A stretch of 64,000 bases of DNA. It comes from UBA966 sp046350355 (lineage in GTDB: Bacteria > Planctomycetota > Phycisphaerae > Phycisphaerales > SM1A02). Under the pieces are notes generated by a model that worked only from the letters and a program-made list of their open reading frames with translations, ran no database searches and was not told where the DNA came from. The translations under genes and the position numbers were made by a program. Below, piece by piece: positions 25,064 through 33,568 of the stretch (positions are counted from its first letter, which is position 1; the number at the start of each line of letters is the position of its first letter). The stretch covers positions 186,001 through 250,000 of the forward strand of contig JAXMAN010000003.1 in the NCBI GenBank assembly GCA_046350355.1. Direction: 5' to 3'.

Positions 25064-26313
25064 TCGGGAATGAAACCGGGGCCACAGATCGTGACGCCGC
25101 GGAGGCACCGGTACCGTCACCGAAGCCAGTGCCGAGCGAGGTAGATGCGGCTCCCGTCGGGTGCGAGGCGGCAATGGAGCCGCCGATCGCCGCTCCGCCG
25201 GTCGACCCCGCCGCCGCGGTGGTGACGCGCCTGCCAGAGATCACGCCGCTGTCGCGCGAGCCCAGGGAGTTCACTGTCGCGGCAGAGATCCTTGGCAGGA
25301 TCAAGCAGCGCTGCGACGCCAGGCGCGCGAAGGATGCCGACCTGCCCCTGTTTCCGGCGGATGGCATCCCGCCCTGGGTGAAGCCCTTCTTCGAGCCATA
25401 CAAGCGAGTCTTGATCGATCGCGCCCCCGCAGGGAAGCCCGAGGGGCTGCATCAGGCTTGGTTCGTCGGCGATGTCCATGGCGACCTGGTCGGACTTGTG
25501 GCGGCTTTCGAGGTCATCCGTGCGCAAGCGGACTACAGCAAGGATGATCCCATCATCCTCCTAGGTGATCTGATCGACGACCTCTCCGAGAGCGAGCAGG
25601 TGCTCGCGGAGGTGGCTGACCAGCTCAATGCGGGAAGCTTGGTTCTGCTTCTTGTGGGCAACCATGATGATGCGCTTCGCCGAACAGCCAATGGAGGCTT
25701 CGAAGCCAACATCGAGCCCCGGGACTACTGCGACTTCCTCAGGCGTCAGGGCGACGAAGCGTCTTGCGGGCGGTCGTCGCGTCTTGCCGAGAGCTTCATC
25801 AGTTTCATCAAGCATGCGCCCGTGGCACTCTTCCTGAGCGATGGCACGGTTGTCGCGCACGGTGGCGTGCCCCATACAGATCAGCACGAAATTCTCGCAT
25901 CCAAGGGTTGGTGCGAAAGCGAGTCGCTTTACGACGACTTCATCTGGGCGCGACTGGCAGCACGCGCAACTCGCCGCATCGCCGTCTCTGGCTCACGATC
26001 CCAGCGAGAGCTCGGTGCCGCTGACTTCTGGGCGTTCGCCGAAGTGGTGGGGAAGTCCCTCCATTACACGCCGCAGCGCATGATCCGTGGGCATGACCAT
26101 GTGGATGGGCGCGTTGAGATCTTCGGTGGCCCATGGAGAGGCGCCGTCCTCACGGTGAACAACATGTCCTGGAAGCTGCCAAGAGAGATGGGCGAGGAGG
26201 GACCGCGTGACCCATGCATCGTGCGCTGGACGCGTGGCGAGCCGCTGCAGCCAATTCTGATCAAATTGGATGACCAATGGAGGCGGGAGATGCACCTTCC
26301 GCCGGGCGCATGA
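25060..26313 (+). CDS. PPP-family Ser/Thr phosphatase (calcineurin-like metallophosphatase)
   Basis: All five metal-binding motifs of the calcineurin-like fold are present in order: 'GDVHGD' (D138, H140), 'LLGDLIDD', 'VGNHDD', 'VVAHGGVP' and 'RGHDHVDG'. The pattern GDxHG/GDxxD/GNHD/HGG is that of PPP-type protein phosphatases. The first 100 residues are a proline/alanine-rich leader without clear fold. It most likely reverses phosphorylation by the kinase encoded two genes upstream. It overlaps neighbours on both sides (GTGA and ATGA). Confidence 0.88.
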   Translation: MIGNETGATDRDAAEAPVPSPKPVPSEVDAAPVGCEAAMEPPIAAPPVDPAAAVVTRLPEITPLSREPREFTVAAEILGRIKQRCDARRAKDADLPLFPADGIPPWVKPFFEPYKRVLIDRAPAGKPEGLHQAWFVGDVHGDLVGLVAAFEVIRAQADYSKDDPIILLGDLIDDLSESEQVLAEVADQLNAGSLVLLLVGNHDDALRRTANGGFEANIEPRDYCDFLRRQGDEASCGRSSRLAESFISFIKHAPVALFLSDGTVVAHGGVPHTDQHEILASKGWCESESLYDDFIWARLAARATRRIAVSGSRSQRELGAADFWAFAEVVGKSLHYTPQRMIRGHDHVDGRVEIFGGPWRGAVLTVNNMSWKLPREMGEEGPRDPCIVRWTRGEPLQPILIKLDDQWRREMHLPPGA

Positions 26314-27134
26314 GCGATTCCTCCGGGCCAGCAACTGAGTGCTCGCAGTGCAGCCGATGTGGCGGCCGGGTCTCCGGGGGGCGTTGCGCAGACTGTGGCG
26401 CGACTGAAGTCGCGCCTCCAGTGGCGGCAGATTCCGCTGTGACTTCACGGAAGCCTCCTATCAGCGTCGCGCTGCCTCGAGTCAAGCGGCATAACGCCGC
26501 ACTGCCCACCGGCTCGGGCCTCGGTGCTCCTGTAGACGCACCCGACCGCTCCTCGGAGGGTGGGCGGCGGGCTACGCGCCGTGCTTCTGGCGGCCGAGGG
26601 CTCCTTGTCCTGCTTGGGGTTGGTCTTCTGCTTGCGATCAGCGTAGGACTGCTGTTGCGGTCTGGCGATCGGCTGGCGGACTACGCTGCGATCGCGGCCG
26701 CGAACACAAGTGACGCCAGGATTGCAGAGTGGGCATCGGCGCGATTCGCCGGCGAAGCCCATCGCGCGGCCCAGATGGTGAACGACGAACGTGCGGCGCT
26801 TCTACGGCAGATCGCCGTCGTCTCGCCGACAGCTTCCCCGGATGATCCGGACTGGTCGAAGTTGGCGGCGTTCGCGAACTATGCGCAGGCGCTCGGACTC
26901 CAGGATCCGAACATGTTGGAACTTTCGGCCGACCTCAATGTGGAGATTGCGATGAGTCTTCGGTCCCAGAACGACGCACAAGCCGCATCTCGCCTCTTGC
27001 GGGCGAAGTCGCTCCTTGAGCAGTGCGCCGCAGCGCGGCCATCGCCTGCTGCGCTGGCTCGATACAGGCGGAAGCAGGCGGAAGTCGAGGCTTTGCTCGC
27101 GGCAGATTCGGCTCGAGGAGGGGCGCATCAATGA
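26310..27134 (+). CDS. Membrane-anchored zinc-ribbon protein
   Basis: The 274-residue protein has an N-terminal zinc ribbon ('CSRCGG' and 'CADCG'), a low-complexity linker, one transmembrane helix ('GLLVLLGVGLLLAISVGLLL') and a helical extracytoplasmic part that may contain TPR-like repeats ('SRLLRAKSLLEQCAAARP'). No family is recognised. ATG 26310 overlaps the phosphatase stop; its own stop overlaps the MotA-like gene start. The layout suggests a membrane adaptor linking the cytoplasmic kinase circuit to the channel encoded by the next two genes. Confidence 0.65.
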   Translation: MSDSSGPATECSQCSRCGGRVSGGRCADCGATEVAPPVAADSAVTSRKPPISVALPRVKRHNAALPTGSGLGAPVDAPDRSSEGGRRATRRASGGRGLLVLLGVGLLLAISVGLLLRSGDRLADYAAIAAANTSDARIAEWASARFAGEAHRAAQMVNDERAALLRQIAVVSPTASPDDPDWSKLAAFANYAQALGLQDPNMLELSADLNVEIAMSLRSQNDAQAASRLLRAKSLLEQCAAARPSPAALARYRRKQAEVEALLAADSARGGAHQ

Positions 27135-28471
27135 GCGTGGCTTACATCCTGATCCCGGCAGCGATTGCTGGAGTAGTGGTCGAATGGCAGGTCTACCGCC
27201 GTGCGAAGGCGGGGGTCGCCGCAACGGTGCAGGCGTGGACCGCGCTCGCGATGTCCGGCGCATTCGCGGTCGAGGCCAAGGACTTGGCGGCTCAGCGTCT
27301 GGAGTCAGAGATTCATGCGTCCTTCTGGTACGCGCTGCTGCGTCGAATCACCGGACTTGCGCCCCTTCTGGGAGTGATTGTCACAGCCGCCTCCCTCACT
27401 TTCACAAACATCGGAGGCTTGGAGGCCGCAGGGGAGTCTGGTGGGTTGGCGGCATTGGCCGCGCTTCGTCCGGTCTTCTGGGGTGTCGTGGTCGGCGCGG
27501 CTCTCTCGATCACGAACCAGCTCCTCGTCGTTCACTTTGAATCTGTCCTTCGTGGACAAGTGCTTGAAGCAGTCGATCGCGTGCCATCGGAGCGATTTGC
27601 GGGCATCCGAGACATCTTGGGCACCTTCCCCGCCGAGCTCCGCCAAATCCACGCAGCATTGGAGGACTCTCACCGCTCGATGCAGGTAATCCAGTCCGAG
27701 ATCATCAGGCAGATGGAGGAGCTCCTCACAACGGTCAGCAACTCGCTCGCCGGGCTTGCCGACACTGCCACCAGTTCAGGAGAAATCCTGCGCGAATCCG
27801 CGACGAACCACTTCGATCAGGTGAAACTGACGACCCGTGAGTTCGGGCAGACGATCGGCGAACTTTCGGACCTCATCGCCCAGTCGAATCAGCACTGGAG
27901 TGGTGCGCTCCAGTCGGCTGCAAGCCACCTTGGTGACGCACAGCGCTCGCTCTCGAAGTCACTCGGCGAAATCCAAGCCGAAACGGCGCGTGGCGTCGGG
28001 AGGCTGGAACGGCAGTCCGAGGCGCTCCAGCAGAGCACGGAGGCCACGCTCGCAGCGATGCGGGCAGGCATCGATGCGTCGCTTCAGATGCATCAGCGCG
28101 CACTTCAGGAGTCGCTTGCAGCGCGGTCGCAGGAGGCCAGCGCAGTTGCAACGGAGACAGGCACACTCGTTCGGTCCGCGATCGCGGATTCCGCCCGATC
28201 GATGGGCGCTGCCGCCGATGGTTTGGCCGCCGCGACGGGGCAGCTGGGGCAGATTTCGGTGTCGTTGGCGCGGCTCGAGGCGCAGATCCAGCGCGCTGGC
28301 GAGCAGTCGACGGCCAGCAGCGTGGCGACCGCGAATCTGAGCCATGAGATTTCGCTGATGGGCTCACGCATGAAGGTGCTCCTGGACACGCTTCAGCCGG
28401 TGGTCGAGTCGATCGCGAAGCGCGAGCTCGATGCTTCGAAGCCGAGCTGGTGGCGCTTTCGAGGAGGATAA
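27131..28471 (+). CDS. MotA/ExbB/ZorA-like membrane channel protein with long helical tail
   Basis: This 446-residue protein has three hydrophobic segments: about 3-19, 74-92 ('LAPLLGVIVTAASLTF') and 114-136 ('PVFWGVVVGAALSITNQ'). The last two match the paired core helices of the MotA/TolQ/ExbB family, where small residues line the ion path. Residues 150-440 form a long helical, coiled-coil tail rich in serine, alanine and glutamine, as in ZorA of Zorya defence systems and unlike flagellar MotA. The following gene has a MotB-like helix. The start overlaps the previous stop (ATGA). Similarity is by pattern only; a profile search against MotA_ExbB would settle it. Confidence 0.6.
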   Translation: MSVAYILIPAAIAGVVVEWQVYRRAKAGVAATVQAWTALAMSGAFAVEAKDLAAQRLESEIHASFWYALLRRITGLAPLLGVIVTAASLTFTNIGGLEAAGESGGLAALAALRPVFWGVVVGAALSITNQLLVVHFESVLRGQVLEAVDRVPSERFAGIRDILGTFPAELRQIHAALEDSHRSMQVIQSEIIRQMEELLTTVSNSLAGLADTATSSGEILRESATNHFDQVKLTTREFGQTIGELSDLIAQSNQHWSGALQSAASHLGDAQRSLSKSLGEIQAETARGVGRLERQSEALQQSTEATLAAMRAGIDASLQMHQRALQESLAARSQEASAVATETGTLVRSAIADSARSMGAAADGLAAATGQLGQISVSLARLEAQIQRAGEQSTASSVATANLSHEISLMGSRMKVLLDTLQPVVESIAKRELDASKPSWWRFRGG

Positions 28472-28474
28472 GAA

Positions 28475-29674
28475 ATGCCGTTCCACTCCAGGCGCAATCG
28501 GCTTCACGATGGAGATGAACAGGCCGGCTGGATCGCAATGGCCGATGTCTTCTCGCTGTTCGCTGTCGTCGCCATCGGCGTCGGTGGCGCCCAGATCGCC
28601 AAGCTCGTGCACGACTCGCCCGCCACACCCGGCGACTGGGCGGCGCTCGTACGCGAGCGCGGGGACATTCGCATGCGACTCGAGCTGCTCGAGGTCGAGT
28701 GCGTGGCTCTGCGTGCCGAGAATCTCCAGTTGACCGACGATTGCGTTCGGCTCAAGCTGGAGCTGGAAGCGGAAAGCGAGTCGAGCGCCGGCGGTCGGGC
28801 CTCCGCTGCCGCGCTGCTGCTGCAGGTTCAGGAGCTGCTCGCGCGACTTGAGGAGAGCGCCGGGAAGCTGGCGGTGCTTGCAGACTTCGACGCGCAGATG
28901 CGGCGACGGATGGACGAGCGCGGCGAACTCGTTGGACGCATCGCCCAACTCGAGGCCGAGGTCGCGGCCAGTCGCCGCGAAGTCGAGGCGCTCAACGCCA
29001 AGCTACGCGATGCGAAGAACGATTATGCAACGCAGCTCGCAGCGACAGATCGCCTGCGACTTGAGGGCAACCGACTTCAGGAGCGAATCAATGCGGCTGG
29101 CAAGGGGGAAGCAGGGCTGCGGCGGCAGCTTCTTGGACTCGAAGGCGAGTTGCATCGCGTGGTCTTCGTGCTGGATCGCTCGAGCAGCATGGATGTCAAG
29201 GACAGCCGAACTGGCCGCAATCGATGGCGGGATACGGTCGACACGATCGATGCATGGCTTCGCTACCTCGCCGTCGACAGTGCCGCACTTGTCGTATTCA
29301 GCAGCGGAGTGGATGTGTTTCCACCCGATGGGCGTTGGATCGATGTGGCGCACGACGGAGCCGGGGCATTGCTCGAAGGCCTCAATGGACTGACGCCTCG
29401 CGGCGGCACGAACACGCTCGGCGCCCTGAAGCGGGCATACCAGTACCCCGGCGTGGAAACGATCATCTTGTTCACTGATGGAGCACCTGATGTGGACAGT
29501 TCCGGTGACGGCGGTAGTGCCGAGGACATCTTTCGTTTCGTCGCGAACCAGCAGGCAAGCGGGAGACGCGTGACGATCCACACCGTCGGTGTCGGCGATT
29601 ACTTCAGCGCGCGCATGAGCGAGTTCCTGCTCCGCCTGAGTGGGGACACGGGTGGGACGTTCATTGGGCGGTAG
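28475..29674 (+). CDS. MotB/ZorB-like N-terminal helix fused to coiled coil and vWA domain
   Basis: The N-terminus carries one transmembrane helix, 'GWIAMADVFSLFAVVAIG', that matches the MotB/ExbD/ZorB proton-site helix, with D24 at the position of the essential aspartate of MotB. Residues about 60-220 are coiled coil. In place of the OmpA peptidoglycan-binding domain of MotB and ZorB, the C-terminus is a vWA domain with a full MIDAS: 'VLDRSSSM', 'PRGGTNTLGAL' and 'LFTDGAPD'. 'GGAGGA' lies 6 bases before ATG 28475. Together with the preceding MotA-like protein it could form a proton-driven motor whose output is the vWA domain. This domain pairing is unusual and is discussed under findings. 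Confidence 0.65.
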   Translation: MPFHSRRNRLHDGDEQAGWIAMADVFSLFAVVAIGVGGAQIAKLVHDSPATPGDWAALVRERGDIRMRLELLEVECVALRAENLQLTDDCVRLKLELEAESESSAGGRASAAALLLQVQELLARLEESAGKLAVLADFDAQMRRRMDERGELVGRIAQLEAEVAASRREVEALNAKLRDAKNDYATQLAATDRLRLEGNRLQERINAAGKGEAGLRRQLLGLEGELHRVVFVLDRSSSMDVKDSRTGRNRWRDTVDTIDAWLRYLAVDSAALVVFSSGVDVFPPDGRWIDVAHDGAGALLEGLNGLTPRGGTNTLGALKRAYQYPGVETIILFTDGAPDVDSSGDGGSAEDIFRFVANQQASGRRVTIHTVGVGDYFSARMSEFLLRLSGDTGGTFIGR

Positions 29675-29769
29675 GTCATGGGGAACACTGCAGGGTTGCC
29701 GGGCGCCCATGTGCCAGTTTCCCAGCTCGATCTCGCCGTAACCCGAAAGCCACCATCGATGCCCATGAA

Positions 29770-29892
29770 CTACGACGCGACCTTCTCGCGCGCCGCCGCG
29801 TCGCGCGTTCCCCAAAGGCGTTCCACCTGGGAGAAGGTGAACTCCCGAACTTCCTCGCCATGCACCCGGAGCAGCTCATCGACGGTCCCCAT
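29770..29892 (-). CDS. Possible 40-residue ORF downstream of rmuC
   Basis: Starting 24 bases after the rmuC stop on the same strand, a short frame encodes 'MGTVDELLRVHGEEV' and 'FTFSQVERLWGTRD'. It has an acidic, helical composition and could be a small translated protein or the fossil of a larger one. No ribosome binding site is clear and there is no known family. The remaining bases 29675-29915 contain nothing else recognisable. Confidence 0.25.
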   Translation of the reverse strand: MGTVDELLRVHGEEVREFTFSQVERLWGTRDAAAREKVAS

Positions 29893-29915
29893 GCGGGGCG
29901 ATTGTACGCCCACGC

Positions 29916-31403
29916 TCACGACGCGCGCTCCTCGCCATCGTCCTGATCGAGTGCTTCCCCGGCGACGGCGTCTGCCTCCTCGAGATCGGCCGCGGCATCG
30001 ATGAGGTCGCCGGCCGGAAGCAGCTTCGCGACAGCTTCGGGAGTCGCGACATCGACCTTCCGGAGGCGCTTATCGATCACCGAGGTGCGATGCACCGTCG
30101 CCGCCACGGCCCGGCGCGACTCCTCCAGCTTGCGCTGCGCCTTGGCGAGCTCAGTGCCGAAGGTCGCGATCTGCGCGCGAACCGCCTCGAGCAGCTTCTG
30201 GATCTCGGCGCTCTGCTTCTGCACCGCGAGCGTCTGGAAGCCCATCTGCAGCGCGTTCAGATACGCGCCGAGCGTGGTGGGGCTCGCGAGCGTGACGCGG
30301 CACTCGGACTGGAGGCGCTCGATGAACCCGGGCTCGCGCACGACCTCGGCGAAGAGGCTCTCGAGCGGCAGATAGAGGATCGCAAACGCCGTGGTGCGGG
30401 GCGGCGCGATGTATTTGTCCCGGATGTCGCGGGCGAAGCCCATGATCGCGCTGAGCAGCGCCTTGCGCTCCGACGCGGCCGCGTCGGCGTCCCCGGCTTC
30501 GACCGCGAGGATGAGGCGTTCGTAGCTCTCGCGCGGGAACTTCGCGTCGATGGGCATCCAGACGGGTTCGTCGGAGCCATCCTGGCCGCGGTTGGGAAGC
30601 CGGATCGCGAACTCCACCGACTCGCCGCTGCGCGGCCGAGGCTTGAAGTTGCGGTCGTACTGGCTCGGATGCAGGAACTCCTGGAGCATGCCTTCGAGCA
30701 TGACCTCTCCGAAGACCCCGCGGGTCTTCACGCCTTCCAGGGTGCGGCGCAGTCCCGTGACATCCGTCGCCAGCGACTGCACCTGGCCGAGCTGCTGGTG
30801 GAGCTCCTGAAGCTTCGTGGTGACGCTGTCGAACGCCTTTCCCAGCCGCGACTGGAGCGTCTCGTTGAGCTGCTTGTCGACGACGCCGCGCATCTCGTCG
30901 AGCTTCTTCTGATTCTCGCCTCGCAGCTCCTTCAGCTGCAGCTCGACCGTGCTGCGCATGCGCTCGAGCGACTCGCGCAGGTCGACCGCCGACTTGCCCA
31001 GGGTCGCCGTGGTCTCCTGACGGATCGCGGAGATCTCCGTCTTCGTCGTCGTCTGGAGCTGCGTGAGCTGCAGGATCGCCTGTGCCTGGTTCTTGGTGAG
31101 CGTCTCCGTGAGCTCGACGCGGTGCCGGTGCGCGACCTGCTGATGCTCCTGCCGCATCGCGCCGAGCTGGCTGTCGATCGTGCCGCGCACCGCCTGCTCG
31201 GAGCGGACGATCGCGCTAGTCAGCCGCGGCTCCGCGGCCGTGATCGCCGCCTGCGCCGCTGCGGCGTTCTGCGCGGCCGCACCGGCGGCCTCGGCAGTCC
31301 CGCGGTCAGCGACACGCGATTGCAGCCGAAGGATGAGGATGATGCCCGCGACCGCGAGCGCCGCATTGAGGATGACGATGATGAAGGTCAGTGTCTGGTC
31401 CAT
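29916..31403 (-). CDS. rmuC: DNA recombination protein RmuC
   Basis: This 495-residue protein starts with a membrane anchor ('LTFIIVILNAALAVAGIILIL'), continues with about 200 residues of coiled coil and ends in the RmuC nuclease-like domain. Family landmarks are 'VFGEVMLEGML', 'PIDAKFPRESYERL', 'DIRDKYIAPPRTTAFAILYL' and 'ASPTTLGAYLNALQMGF'. RmuC limits DNA inversions and has a PD-(D/E)xK-like fold (D-A-K in 'IDAKFP'). Length is typical. The gene lies 21 bases after the DUF2779 gene and is probably the last full gene of a five-gene minus-strand operon that also encodes two degenerate RuvB-like AAA proteins. Housekeeping RmuC is possible, but this setting in a defence region suggests an accessory copy. 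Confidence 0.92.
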   Translation of the reverse strand: MDQTLTFIIVILNAALAVAGIILILRLQSRVADRGTAEAAGAAAQNAAAAQAAITAAEPRLTSAIVRSEQAVRGTIDSQLGAMRQEHQQVAHRHRVELTETLTKNQAQAILQLTQLQTTTKTEISAIRQETTATLGKSAVDLRESLERMRSTVELQLKELRGENQKKLDEMRGVVDKQLNETLQSRLGKAFDSVTTKLQELHQQLGQVQSLATDVTGLRRTLEGVKTRGVFGEVMLEGMLQEFLHPSQYDRNFKPRPRSGESVEFAIRLPNRGQDGSDEPVWMPIDAKFPRESYERLILAVEAGDADAAASERKALLSAIMGFARDIRDKYIAPPRTTAFAILYLPLESLFAEVVREPGFIERLQSECRVTLASPTTLGAYLNALQMGFQTLAVQKQSAEIQKLLEAVRAQIATFGTELAKAQRKLEESRRAVAATVHRTSVIDKRLRKVDVATPEAVAKLLPAGDLIDAAADLEEADAVAGEALDQDDGEERAS

Positions 31404-31424
31404 GGGTGGTTCTCCCGTTGACTT

Positions 31425-33545
31425 TCAGCGCCGCCTGGTCGCAAGATCGTTCATCCACGCCCACGCGGCGACCATCGCGGCGGTGTCGAGGCGGCAGTAC
31501 AGGCGCAGCGCGCGACGGAGCGCGCCGTTGTTGATCGCTCCGCTGAAGCCACCGAATCCGAAGCGCAGCTGGTGGAAGGCGCGGATCGCGTCGGTGCCGG
31601 TGGCGATGGAGCTTTCCGACGCATCGGTGTCGCCTGCCTCGTCGATAAGCGCGCCACCCTCGGTGCCATCGAGCATCGCGCCGATGCAGGGAAGTCCCTG
31701 ATAGGGGTCGAATCGCGTGCCGGTGGGCGTCTGAGGCACCGACAGACCGGTGCCCTTCATTAGCACACGGATGGCCTCGAGCGCGGGCGCCTCGGCGCAG
31801 ATCGCCGGAAGGACGGTCTTGATCGAGAATCGCCCCTGCTGAAGCGGGTGAAAGAGGTGCTCCTCGGCGAAGGCCCGCATGTCGCGCAGGCCGTAGCCAT
31901 CGCGGGGACCGAGCAGCTGCTCGAGCCAGAACGCCTCTGGACTCATCGAATCCGCTGCGCGCAAGCGCTTCGCCAGGTGCTTGAGGACGGTCTCCTCGTG
32001 GGCAGCCCAATGGAAGATGGGGCCCGCCCCTTCGTCACGGCGCGAGATGGCCTCCCGGAGAGCCTGGACAAAGAGCTTCTGGCACGAGAGCGGATCGCTG
32101 AGCAGCAGTTGGCTCGGATCGAGCAGCCACTCGCGATGCACGGCCTCCGAGAGCAGCAGCTCGCCGCCGCGCACAGGGATGGTGTGGCAGCTGAACTGGA
32201 AGGGCGTGACGTCGTAGGGCCGCGCTCCTGCCGAATAGGGGAGCGCCGCCATGGCAGTCTCGAAGTCCAGGAAGCGGAGCACGCCGTCGCCATCGCGATG
32301 GTGCAGAAACTCGCGCGCCACCGCATCGAACGTCGGCGACACCTGGGTCGCCCCGCTTCGCTCGGCCTCGATCTGCATGTTGCGCCGATCGGCGCGCGCA
32401 CCGTCGCCGGTGTCGGGCTCGAGATCGGCGATTCGCAACGGGCGGCGCTCGCCCTCGATGGTCGGCTGCAGCCAATCGGTGCCCTTGGCGATGTGGGCCG
32501 GCCGATACCCCTTGCCGTAGTAGAGCGTCGACAGCGCGCGCACGGATGCCAACTTCTCGGGGCCCCAGCACTGCTCCAGCCCCGAGGCACCCGGATCGCC
32601 TGCGGTGAACTCGCAGTCGCGGCACTTCCATGATCGCTCGAGCTCGAGGTCGACCGGCGGGCGCTCCGTGATGATGGACACCGCGTCGTCGACCAGCGCG
32701 TCAAGCGTGAGGCTCGACCAGCGCGCGGCGCCGCTCTGCGCATGGCGCGTTCGAAGAAGCGCAACGGCGTCCGACATGTCAATCATCACGGGAATCTGCG
32801 ACCGTGCGCCAGGTGGCGGCGGCACCTCGAACGCCGTGTCGATGCGCCGGCCGTCGGTCCCGCCGCGCGTCACACGCACATTGCCAAAGGTGTCCCATCC
32901 GCTCTCATCGGCGTACGCGGCGCTGTTGACGGCGATCAGGAAGGCGCGAACCGGTGGCGTCCCTGCGCCGACGACGATGCCGCGCGCCGCCAGTGCGCGC
33001 TCGAGCACGAGCTGCTGGAATGCGATGTCCGCGACGTAGTCGCGCCACCCACTTCGGACAGAGAGGCTTTTGGCGGTGAGCACGCCGTCATCGCCGTTTG
33101 GTGACTTTGGTGCCGCGACTGCCTCTCCATTCGTGCTGCCGCCGAAGGCGCGGGACTTCACTTCCAGCATCTCGATCGCGCCCCCGCGCGCGCGAAGGAT
33201 GTCCACGCGTGCAAAGAGCGCCCCGTGGCAGACCGGCGCCTCGTGAAGCACGAGCTCCGTCCCCGTCGCGAGCGCCTGGGCGATCCGATCCAAGACCTCG
33301 TCGCTGCGCTCGCGCGCGACCGCGGTGCCTCCGCCGATGCGCTCGCCGGGCAGCGCCTGACGCACGATCGCTTCGAACTGGTAGCCCCCTTCGGCGAGCA
33401 TCCGCAGGAATTCGTCGTCGTCGTGCCGGGACGGACGGCCTTCCAGGATGTGCCGCAGCCGCATGGGGCAGTCGTAGGCCCGCACCAGCATGGACTTCGT
33501 GAGGAACACGGGGCGAGGAGGCGTCGTCTGAGGAGTGGTCGTCAT
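31425..33545 (-). CDS. RecB-like nuclease / DUF2779 protein
   Basis: The 706-residue protein has an N-terminal PD-(D/E)xK (Cas4/RecB-like) nuclease core: 'FARVDILRA' then 'IEMLEVKSRAF' (D, E-x-K). A cysteine cluster ('CPMRL' near the N-terminus, 'CRDCEF' and a later 'QCWG') could hold an iron-sulphur cluster as in Cas4/AddB. The C-terminal half fits DUF2779, an RNase H-like exonuclease region ('LRFLDFETAMAALPY' with the D-x-E motif, later 'FHWAAHEETVLKHLA'). It is probably a DNA or RNA nuclease. ATG 33545 is used because the homologous part starts immediately after it. RmuC follows after 21 bases and an AAA protein precedes by 23. Confidence 0.8.
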   Translation of the reverse strand: MTTTPQTTPPRPVFLTKSMLVRAYDCPMRLRHILEGRPSRHDDDEFLRMLAEGGYQFEAIVRQALPGERIGGGTAVARERSDEVLDRIAQALATGTELVLHEAPVCHGALFARVDILRARGGAIEMLEVKSRAFGGSTNGEAVAAPKSPNGDDGVLTAKSLSVRSGWRDYVADIAFQQLVLERALAARGIVVGAGTPPVRAFLIAVNSAAYADESGWDTFGNVRVTRGGTDGRRIDTAFEVPPPPGARSQIPVMIDMSDAVALLRTRHAQSGAARWSSLTLDALVDDAVSIITERPPVDLELERSWKCRDCEFTAGDPGASGLEQCWGPEKLASVRALSTLYYGKGYRPAHIAKGTDWLQPTIEGERRPLRIADLEPDTGDGARADRRNMQIEAERSGATQVSPTFDAVAREFLHHRDGDGVLRFLDFETAMAALPYSAGARPYDVTPFQFSCHTIPVRGGELLLSEAVHREWLLDPSQLLLSDPLSCQKLFVQALREAISRRDEGAGPIFHWAAHEETVLKHLAKRLRAADSMSPEAFWLEQLLGPRDGYGLRDMRAFAEEHLFHPLQQGRFSIKTVLPAICAEAPALEAIRVLMKGTGLSVPQTPTGTRFDPYQGLPCIGAMLDGTEGGALIDEAGDTDASESSIATGTDAIRAFHQLRFGFGGFSGAINNGALRRALRLYCRLDTAAMVAAWAWMNDLATRRR

Positions 33546-33568
33546 GGAGGGGAGTCCGGAATGGAGCG

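Noticed and set aside
30090..31421. 443-codon plus-strand frame opposite rmuC
   Set aside because: Antisense shadow of RmuC, whose family motifs are clear; the product is Arg/Leu-rich without motif.
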